From Microscillaceae bacterium (GTDB lineage Bacteria; Bacteroidota; Bacteroidia; Cytophagales; Microscillaceae), in NCBI GenBank assembly GCA_012031215.1, contig JAAUUB010000018.1:1-34448 (forward strand): a stretch of DNA of 34,448 bases, in the 5' to 3' direction. The translations under genes and the position numbers were made by a program. The stretch's first letter is position 1. Each line of letters begins with the position of its first letter. Shown here piece by piece: positions 28,217-34,448 of this stretch. A model generated the notes under the pieces. It did no database searches. It had not been told where the DNA came from and was given only the letters and a program-made list of their open reading frames with translations.

Positions 28217-29314
28217 TCAAAACCGATTCATTATTTCAATCACCCGAAGAATATCGTCCTCAGTATGAAAATAGGCGATGGGCAGGCTCAGTTGGGTCTG
28301 GCAAATTTGCGCGGTAAGGGGGTAGTGGGCCGGGTTCCAGCGACCAGCCAGGGCTTTTTGCCGAAAAACGGGCAAGGGGTAGTGTATGGCGGTCTGAATG
28401 CCCTGCCGAAGCAGATACTCCCGGAGGGCCTCCCGGGCCGGATGCCGAATGGAAAAGATGTGATAAACAGGCTGGGAATGAGGCAAAACCGCCGGAAGGA
28501 TAAAATCTTCGCGCAAATGGCTGTGGTAAAGTTGGGCCAGGTGGTGCTTGTGGGCATTGATTTGGTCCAGGTAAGGCAATTTCACGGATAAAAAGGCGGC
28601 CTGCAAGGCATCCAGCCGAGAATTGAGGCCCGGCTCATCGTGGTAATATTTGACCAGGCTGCCATAATTACGGGCCTTTTGCAGTTTTTCAGCCCACTCG
28701 GCACTTTGGGTTGTGATGCCGCCTCCATCGCCCAGGGCTCCCAGGTTTTTGGCCGGATAAAAACTGAAGGCCGCCAGGTCGCCCCAACTACCGGCGCTTT
28801 GCCCCAGATAGCGGGCTCCGTGGGCCTGGGCGGCATCCTCGAGCACCCACCAGCCTTTCTGGCGGGCCAGGGCCATAATGGAGGGCATTTCGGGCATTTG
28901 GCCGTAGAGATGCACAATGACTATGGCCCGGGTTTGGGGCGTTTGAGCAGCCTCGAGCGTGCGGCGGCTCACCAACATCGTGTCTGCTTCCGGCTCAACC
29001 AATACAGGTTTTAAACCCGCCTGCAAGACCGAAAATACCGTAGCGATGAAAGTATGGGCCGGTAGAAGCACTTCGCTTTGAGGAGGCAGATTCAGCACTT
29101 TGAGGGCCAGGGTGAGGGCATCTAAGCCGGAATTGACCCCAATGGCCCACTTTGCCCCACAATACCGGGCAAAGGCCTGCTCAAAATCAGCAAGCGCCTC
29201 TCCCAGCACAAACTGCCCTTTTTGAAGCATTTGCCTAAAGACCCGCTCCCACTCTTCCCATAGAAAGGCATTACTGCGGGACAAATCCTCATAAGGGAGG
29301 GCAAATGCGTTCAT
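28217..29314 (-). CDS. DegT/DnrJ/EryC1/StrS family PLP aminotransferase
   Basis: A 365-residue fold-type I aminotransferase that usually adds an amino group to a keto sugar bound to a nucleotide, for surface polysaccharides. The PLP lysine is K189 in FSFYPAKNLGALGDGG; D160 in LEDAAQAHGA contacts the pyridine ring; the substrate loop VNSGLDALTLAL is typical. Closest in style are enzymes making 3-amino-3,6-dideoxyhexoses (QdtB/FdtB type), but no sugar dehydratase or isomerase lies here, so the product is open. It is transcribed away from sucA; the glycosyltransferase at 967-2252 is too far to count as linked. Confidence 0.88.
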   Translation of the reverse strand: MNAFALPYEDLSRSNAFLWEEWERVFRQMLQKGQFVLGEALADFEQAFARYCGAKWAIGVNSGLDALTLALKVLNLPPQSEVLLPAHTFIATVFSVLQAGLKPVLVEPEADTMLVSRRTLEAAQTPQTRAIVIVHLYGQMPEMPSIMALARQKGWWVLEDAAQAHGARYLGQSAGSWGDLAAFSFYPAKNLGALGDGGGITTQSAEWAEKLQKARNYGSLVKYYHDEPGLNSRLDALQAAFLSVKLPYLDQINAHKHHLAQLYHSHLREDFILPAVLPHSQPVYHIFSIRHPAREALREYLLRQGIQTAIHYPLPVFRQKALAGRWNPAHYPLTAQICQTQLSLPIAYFHTEDDILRVIEIMNRF

Positions 29315-29365
29315 CAGGCTGATTTTTAAGTAGTTTCCCTAAAAAAGTACGTAGAAGACAGGCAC

Positions 29366-29397
29366 TTGTCAAGCGCACGAAAAAACTGGTATTTTTG
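29366..29397 (+). promoter_or_regulatory. Promoter of sucA
   Basis: TTG at 29366-29368 is followed after 21 bases by TATTTTTG at 29390-29397, an exact -7 element. A second exact -7 element, TATATTTG, lies 20 bases on (29410-29417), without a clear -33. Two start points are possible. The leader is about 55-75 bases. Confidence 0.5.
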
Positions 29398-29477
29398 CAA
29401 AAGATGGCGTATATTTGAATTAATTTCTAACATTACAACAGAAAATACCAATCAAAACGGAAAATCTCAACAAAATT

Positions 29478-32237
29478 ATGGATAAGTATTCTTATATCGC
29501 CAATGCACACGGCGAATACATTGGCCAACTTTATGAAAGCTACCTTGAAAATCCTGAGGCAGTGGACGAAAGCTGGCGTCGTTTTTTTGAAGGTTTTGAT
29601 TTTTCATTGCATTATGGCGAAAACGGCCAAAATGGCGCGGAGGTACTTTCTGCCCCTGGTGCTGTGCTCAGCGACCCCACCCTACCCGACCAGCTCAAGG
29701 AAATCAAATGCCGCAACCTGATTTTTGCTTACCGGGGCCGGGGGCATCTGGTGGCCAAAACCAATCCTATCCGCCAGCGGCGCGACCGCCGTGCCCGCCT
29801 TTCCCTGGCCGATTTTCTGCTCGATGAATCGGATATGGCCCGTGTTTTTCAATCGGGTATTTCTCTTTTTCAGCGCCCGGCTTCACTGCGCGAAATCGTA
29901 GAAAGGGCCCAATACCTTTATTGCGGCCCCATTGGCTTTGAGTTTATGTATGTCCGGGAGCCAGAAATTATTGCCTGGTTTAAAAGCAAAATTGAAAAAG
30001 ACGGCCTCACCTTTACCCCCCCCGAAAATGAGCAAAAACGCATCCTGCAAAAGCTCAATGAAGCCGTAGTGTTTGAAAACTTTCTCCACACCAAGTTCAT
30101 TGGCCAAAAGCGATTCTCTCTCGAGGGGGGTGAAAATACCATTACAGGTCTCGATGCCATCATAGACCGCAGTTCCGAACTGGGTGTGGAAGAGGTAATC
30201 ATTGGCATGGCTCACCGTGGGCGGCTCAATGTGCTGGTCAATATCATGGGCAAAACCTACGAAACAGTCTTTAAAGAGTTTGAAGGCGAACGCCCCGAAA
30301 ACCTTTCTATGGAGCTGGGCGATGGAGATGTGAAGTACCACCTGGGTTATTCCAGCATTGTAGAAACCCCCAGCGGCAAAAAAATCAATTTGCAGCTTGT
30401 GCCCAACCCTTCTCACCTGGAGGCCGTTGACCCGGTAGTGGAAGGTTATGCCCGGGCCAATATCGACACCGAATACCACGGCAATGCCGACAAGGTATTG
30501 CCTATCCTCATTCATGGGGATGCCGCCGTGGCTGGCCAGGGCATTGTCTATGAACTGATTCAGATGTCGAAGCTACCTGGCTACTATGCCGGAGGTACGA
30601 TTCACTTTGTGATTAACAATCAGGTAGGTTTCACCACCGACTTCGAGGATGCCCGCTCCAGTATTTATTGTACCGATATTGCCAAGATAACGGATTCGCC
30701 CGTTTTACACGTCAATGGCGATGATGCCGAAGCAGTGGTCTTTTGCTGCAAGCTGGCCGCGGAGTTTCGCGAAAAGTTTAACCGCGATATTTTCATCGAC
30801 ATGGTCTGTTACCGCAAACACGGCCACAATGAAAGCGATGAGCCTAAGTTTACCCAGCCCAAGCTCTATGACCTGATTGCCAAGCATCCTGACCCGCGAA
30901 AGGTATATGTCGACAAGCTCATTGAGCGCTCCGTGGACCCCAACCTGGCCAAAGAAATGGAACGCGATTTTAAGGAATTGCTCCAAAACCGACTCAATCT
31001 CGTCAAGGAAAAATCGGTAGAATACCAATTGCAAAAGCTTGAGGAAGCCTGGGAAAAACTCCGTAAAGCTACCGCCGCCGATTTTGACCATTCGCCCGAA
31101 ACGGCCATCTCCGAAGCAATCATCGAAAAAATCGGCCAGGCTTTGTGCACAGTCCCCCCCGGATTCACGCCGCTGAAGCAAATCAAGAAGCTTTTGGAAG
31201 CCCGCCAGGAAATGTTTTTCAAGAGCAATATACTCGATTGGGCCTCGGCAGAACTCCTGGCCTACGGCTCGCTCCTGGCCGAAAACAAGATTGTGCGCAT
31301 CAGTGGCCAGGATGTGGAAAGGGGCACTTTTTCGCACCGCCACGCGGTACTGACCGACGAGGTCTCAAATGAACCTTATGTGAGCCTGGATTACATTCAG
31401 GAAAAACAACAACGCCTCCGCATTTACAATTCGCTTTTATCAGAATATGCCGTGCTGGGCTTTGAGTTTGGCTATGCCCTGGCCGACCCCGATGCCCTGG
31501 TGGTTTGGGAGGCGCAATTTGGCGATTTTGCCAATGGTGCCCAGATTATGATAGACCAATTTATCACCTCTTGCGAAAGCAAATGGAATCGGATGAGCGG
31601 GCTGGTGATGCTGCTGCCCCACGGCTACGAAGGCCAGGGCCCCGAGCACTCCAACGCCCGCCCGGAGCGATTCTTGCAACTGGCCGCCGAATACAATATC
31701 ATTGTGGCCAATATCACCAAGCCAGCCAACCTCTTTCACCTTTTGCGCCGTCAATTGGCCTGGCCTTTCCGCAAGCCCCTCGTGCTGATGTCGCCCAAAT
31801 CATTGCTGCGCCATCCTTTGGTGGTGTCGCCCATGGAAGATTTCACAAAAGGAGGCTTCAAAGAAGTATTCAGTGATGAGTTTGTTGAGCCGAAGCAAGT
31901 CAAAAAAGTATTGCTTTGCTCCGGGAAAATCTACTACGACCTGCTGGAGCGGCAACAAAAAGAAAAGCGTAAAGACATCGCCATTGTACGCATAGAACAA
32001 TTGCATCCCTTCCCGGCCAAACAAGTGCATTTCGAGATTGGCAAATATGCCAATGCCAAGGTGTTTTGGGTACAGGAAGAACCGCTCAATATGGGTGCCT
32101 GGTCTTTTATCCAACGCGAATACCAATATGACCAACTGACCGTGGTGTCGCGCAAGGCCAGTGCTTCGCCAGCCACCGGCTACTCAAAAAATCATGCCAA
32201 AGAGCAGGAGGAGATTATCCAAATCTGCTTTGCCTGA
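29478..32237 (+). CDS. sucA: 2-oxoglutarate dehydrogenase E1 component
   Basis: The E1 subunit decarboxylates 2-oxoglutarate with thiamine diphosphate and passes the succinyl group to the lipoyl arm of E2, in the TCA cycle. The 919-residue length is normal. The N-terminal segment SYIANAHGEYIGQLYESYL and FFEGF helix are those of OGDH E1. The ThDP domain holds GMAHRGRLNVLVNIMG (~243), HGDAAVAGQGIVYE, INNQVGFTTD and HVNGDDAEAV. The second transketolase-type domain holds GTFSHRHAVLTDE and LLPHGYEGQGPEHSNARPER. The protein is intact, an exception among the long genes here. odhB follows after 72 AT-rich bases without a hairpin, so the two form an operon. Confidence 0.97.
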   Translation: MDKYSYIANAHGEYIGQLYESYLENPEAVDESWRRFFEGFDFSLHYGENGQNGAEVLSAPGAVLSDPTLPDQLKEIKCRNLIFAYRGRGHLVAKTNPIRQRRDRRARLSLADFLLDESDMARVFQSGISLFQRPASLREIVERAQYLYCGPIGFEFMYVREPEIIAWFKSKIEKDGLTFTPPENEQKRILQKLNEAVVFENFLHTKFIGQKRFSLEGGENTITGLDAIIDRSSELGVEEVIIGMAHRGRLNVLVNIMGKTYETVFKEFEGERPENLSMELGDGDVKYHLGYSSIVETPSGKKINLQLVPNPSHLEAVDPVVEGYARANIDTEYHGNADKVLPILIHGDAAVAGQGIVYELIQMSKLPGYYAGGTIHFVINNQVGFTTDFEDARSSIYCTDIAKITDSPVLHVNGDDAEAVVFCCKLAAEFREKFNRDIFIDMVCYRKHGHNESDEPKFTQPKLYDLIAKHPDPRKVYVDKLIERSVDPNLAKEMERDFKELLQNRLNLVKEKSVEYQLQKLEEAWEKLRKATAADFDHSPETAISEAIIEKIGQALCTVPPGFTPLKQIKKLLEARQEMFFKSNILDWASAELLAYGSLLAENKIVRISGQDVERGTFSHRHAVLTDEVSNEPYVSLDYIQEKQQRLRIYNSLLSEYAVLGFEFGYALADPDALVVWEAQFGDFANGAQIMIDQFITSCESKWNRMSGLVMLLPHGYEGQGPEHSNARPERFLQLAAEYNIIVANITKPANLFHLLRRQLAWPFRKPLVLMSPKSLLRHPLVVSPMEDFTKGGFKEVFSDEFVEPKQVKKVLLCSGKIYYDLLERQQKEKRKDIAIVRIEQLHPFPAKQVHFEIGKYANAKVFWVQEEPLNMGAWSFIQREYQYDQLTVVSRKASASPATGYSKNHAKEQEEIIQICFA

Positions 32238-32309
32238 TGGTTTGAGGGTCGTTTGAATTTTTTGAATTTTATAAATTTTTTTTTCTAAAAACCTAAGCAA
32301 CTTATCTTC

Positions 32310-33862
32310 ATGACGGTTGAAATAAAAATCCCGGACGTGGCCGAATCCATCACCGAGGTAACCATCGCCACCTGGCTCAAGCAAACGGGCGATTACGTCG
32401 CCCTCGACGAAGCCCTTTGCGAAGTAGAAACCGACAAAGCCACCCAAGAACTCTTTGCCGAGGCTGCGGGCATCCTCGAAATCCTGGTAGAAGCGGGCGA
32501 AACCGTAGATGTAGGGGCCGTGATTGCCCGCATCAGTACCAATGGGGCCAGTGCTACGCCTTTATCCGCCCCGGCCATGGAAGCCATTCCTGCTCCTTCG
32601 GAAATGGCCAGCCAACCCGAAAGCAACGGCCCTGCCGAAATCATAGAAATGCGCGTGGAGCCATTTGCCGAATCCATCACTGAGGTCGTGATTGGCACCT
32701 GGCTCAAAGCCGAAGGCGATTTTGTGGAAATGGACGAAGGCCTTTGCGAGGTGGAAACGGACAAAGCTACCCAGGAACTGCCCGCCACGGCCAGTGGTAT
32801 TTTGCACATCGTTGCCACCGAAGGCAGCACCCTGAAAATAGGCGACCTCATCTGCAAAATTGAAAAAGCCCAAAGCGGCGCAAAAACCACTACCCCCAGC
32901 CCTTCTCCCAGTTCCTCCGCCACAAACGCCACGCCGACAAGCACCGAAACCAGCTACGCCACCGGAACGCCTTCTCCCGCTGCCGCCAAAATACTGACCG
33001 AAAAAGGCATTGACCCGACCTCGGTCAAAGGCACGGGGGTAGAAGGCCGCATCACCAAAGAAGATGCCCTCAAAGCCGAAAAACCTGCCCCCACCCCGCC
33101 CCCCTCCAGCGTCACTCCGGCAAAAACGCCCGAAAGCCCCAAAACCCCAGCCCCCGCCGGCGAGCGCACCCAGACCCGCAAGCGCATGAGCCAATTGCGC
33201 AAGACTATTGCCCGCCGCCTCGTGGCCGTAAAAAACGAAACGGCGATGCTCACTACCTTCAATGAGGCCAATATGCAGCCCATTATGGACCTGCGGAACA
33301 AATACAAGGAGGCTTTCAAAGAAAAACACAAGGTAGGACTGGGCTTTATGTCTTTTTTTGCCAAAGCCTGCGCCCAGGCCCTGATGGAAATTCCGGAGGT
33401 GAACGCCCAGATTGACGAAAACGAAGTCGTATATCACAATTATGTCGACCTGTCGGTGGCCGTTTCTACCGAAAGGGGGCTGGTAGTGCCCGTGCTACGC
33501 AATGTAGAAAAATGAGCTTTGCCGAGATAGAACAGGGCATCGTGGACCTGGCTGTAAAAGCCCGCGATGGCAAGCTGGCTATCGAGGATATGCAGGGGGG
33601 CACCTTTACCATCACCAATGGCGGTATCTTTGGCTCTATGATGTCCACCCCGATTATCAATGCGCCCCAGTCGGCCATCCTGGGGATGCACAATATTATC
33701 CAACGCCCTATGGCTGTCAATGGTGAGGTCAAAATTCTGCCGATGATGTACCTGGCCCTTTCCTACGACCACCGCATCATTGATGGCAAGGAAGCCGTGA
33801 CCTTTCTCGTTGCAGTCAAGAAATACCTTGAGGAGCCCGAAAGGCTGCTGTTTGGGGTGTAA
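32310..33862 (+). CDS. odhB: Dihydrolipoamide succinyltransferase (E2 of 2-oxoglutarate dehydrogenase), two lipoyl domains, one apparent frameshift
   Basis: E2 moves the succinyl group from E1 to CoA. About 517 residues when one A is restored to AAAAA at 33508-33512, giving [14 protein letters not shown]. Two lipoyl domains are present: 1-77 with lipoyl K43 and 112-187 with K152, both in the identical context [12 protein letters not shown]. Then a linker rich in Pro/Ala/Thr, the E3/E1-binding domain ([20 protein letters not shown], ending GRITKEDAL), a second linker, and the catalytic domain with [13 protein letters not shown] holding the His and Asp of the active site. OdhB usually has one lipoyl domain, so the second is unusual. 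The gene lies directly after sucA. A strong terminator follows at 33896. Confidence 0.92.
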
Positions 33863-33895
33863 ATAAGCTGCCCATTTGCCTTTGTACAAACCCAG

Positions 33896-33935
33896 TAAGT
33901 AGCGGTGAGCCAGGTCTTATCGCTACTTATTTTTT
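33896..33935 (+). terminator. Rho-independent terminator of the sucA-odhB operon
   Basis: TAAGTAGCG (33896-33904) pairs perfectly with CGCTACTTA (33921-33929) around a 16-base loop, followed by six T (33930-33935). The stem begins 33 bases after the odhB stop codon. Confidence 0.85.
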
Positions 33936-34101
33936 ATACTGCTATGAAAAGATTGCATAAAGGCATAAGAAGGGGAGATTTTTTCCAAAAGCTGAAAGGT
34001 CCTTAAACAGACGAAGAAAGTAGCACTTCGGCTATGGTGCTCCCATCGATACTCCGTTCAGAAGATGACGGCTGCTCTTCTCCATTGTCCACAGCCCCTA
34101 T

Positions 34102-34448
34102 TCAAAGAGCAGATTTTAAGCGGGCCTTTTCCTGCTGCCAGGCTTTTTTGCGGTCGGGGTCCTGGGGTTTTTCCAAATATTTCCCGAATGCTTCGGCATA
34201 GGCCGGATGTTCGGGAAAATAGAGCCGGGTGATTTTTTGGTAAGGGGTCAGGTAAAACAAAAAAATGGTGGCCATCCACACCAGGCTCCGGGCCAACACC
34301 CGGCGGTAGTGCCGTATCCACTCTACTTCGGTCGCCAGCCGATATTGAAAAGCATCACCAAGAGCAAGGCAAGCATTCCCATTAAGGCATAGCGCAAAAA
34401 TAATTGGCCTCAGGCCAGAGCATCCACTTGAAGGTAAGTCCAAGCCCA
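34102..34448 (-). CDS. Membrane protein, C-terminal part, cut by the contig end; two apparent frameshifts
   Basis: The end of a predicted inner-membrane protein. Reading from the contig edge: LTFKWMLWPEANYF, then LRYALMGMLALLLVMLFNIG (one helix), then EVEWIRHYRRVLARSLVW, a second helix ATIFLFYLT, and a soluble charged tail ending QQEKARLKSAL. The pieces join by adding one base to the AAAAA run at 34396-34400 (T run in gene sense) and one near 34328-34333. I recognise no family; the WRP-x-x-EW-x-RHYRRVLARS segment is a good search handle. Between it and the terminator at 33896 lie ~165 bases with no supported gene. Confidence 0.6.
   Translation of the reverse strand, partial: GLDLPSSGCSGLRPIIFALCLNGNACLALGDAFQYRLATEVEWIRHYRRVLARSLVWMATIFLFYLTPYQKITRLYFPEHPAYAEAFGKYLEKPQDPDRKKAWQQEKARLKSAL

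Noticed and set aside
33505-33520. Stop/start overlap (AAAAATGA) inside odhB as a programmed frameshift or two-gene organisation
   Set aside because: The catalytic domain of a single enzyme is cut in the middle, and adding one A restores it. Many similar breaks occur in the same contig, so a sequencing error is far more likely.
33944-34006. 20-codon frame starting MKRLHKGIRRGDFF after the odhB terminator
   Set aside because: Very short, basic, no promoter or family resemblance; likely chance.
34003-34104. In-frame open stretch of 32 residues after the TGA of the last membrane protein, suggesting stop readthrough
   Set aside because: The stretch (acidic and Ser-rich) could be real if the TGA is an error, but there is no independent sign such as a matching domain. 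It is too short to judge by chance expectation.

Overview
The window reads as chromosomal DNA of a bacterium of the phylum Bacteroidota. The evidence is a C-terminal sorting domain of the type IX secretion system, DUF1573 and DUF3108 family proteins, start codons without Shine-Dalgarno sequences, and several promoters of the Bacteroidota form TTTG-N17/21-TAnnTTTG. The gene content and style suggest an aerobic, heterotrophic, Saprospirales- or Cytophagales-like lineage. That finer placement is inference. The window looks like a complete contig: genes are cut at both ends, and the first ~125 bases appear foreign.

Layout. 1-3.2 kb: a truncated MFS transporter, a 37-residue membrane peptide, a family 2 glycosyltransferase and a DUF3108 protein. 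3.4-5.4 kb: a DUF1573 protein, D-3-hydroxybutyrate dehydrogenase and a MOSC protein. 5.5-10.3 kb: a large lipoprotein joining a von Willebrand A domain to an OmpA peptidoglycan-binding domain, a beta-propeller fragment, an enoyl-CoA hydratase and a TSUP permease. 10.3-16.3 kb: LolD-type ATPase, a sodium/solute-symporter histidine kinase, its probable response regulator, FabI and a PIG3-type quinone oxidoreductase. 16.4-20.1 kb: an FNR-like regulator, a second Crp/Fnr regulator with FNR-type boxes in its promoter, a STAS-like small protein and the bifunctional NAD(P)HX repair enzyme. 20.4-27.1 kb: one ~2,260-residue secreted multidomain protein. 27.2-34.4 kb: aldo/keto reductase, DegT-family aminotransferase, 2-oxoglutarate dehydrogenase E1 and E2 (E2 with two lipoyl domains), and a membrane protein cut by the contig end.

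Central metabolism dominates: sucA-odhB, 3-hydroxybutyrate and enoyl-CoA enzymes, fatty acid synthesis and NAD(P)H repair. Added to this are envelope functions (LolD, VWA-OmpA lipoprotein, type IX cargo) and sensing. The most coherent regulatory story is the FNR-like protein, whose four cysteines match the cluster ligands of E. coli FNR, next to a second Crp/Fnr gene whose promoter carries an FNR-type box at a typical activator position.

A caution for any reader: at least 14 apparent frameshifts interrupt eight genes, nearly all explained by one base lost from or added to a homopolymer. I treat these genes as probably intact in the organism and broken by consensus errors. I found no rRNA, tRNA, CRISPR array, insertion sequence or phage gene, and no convincing undescribed system.
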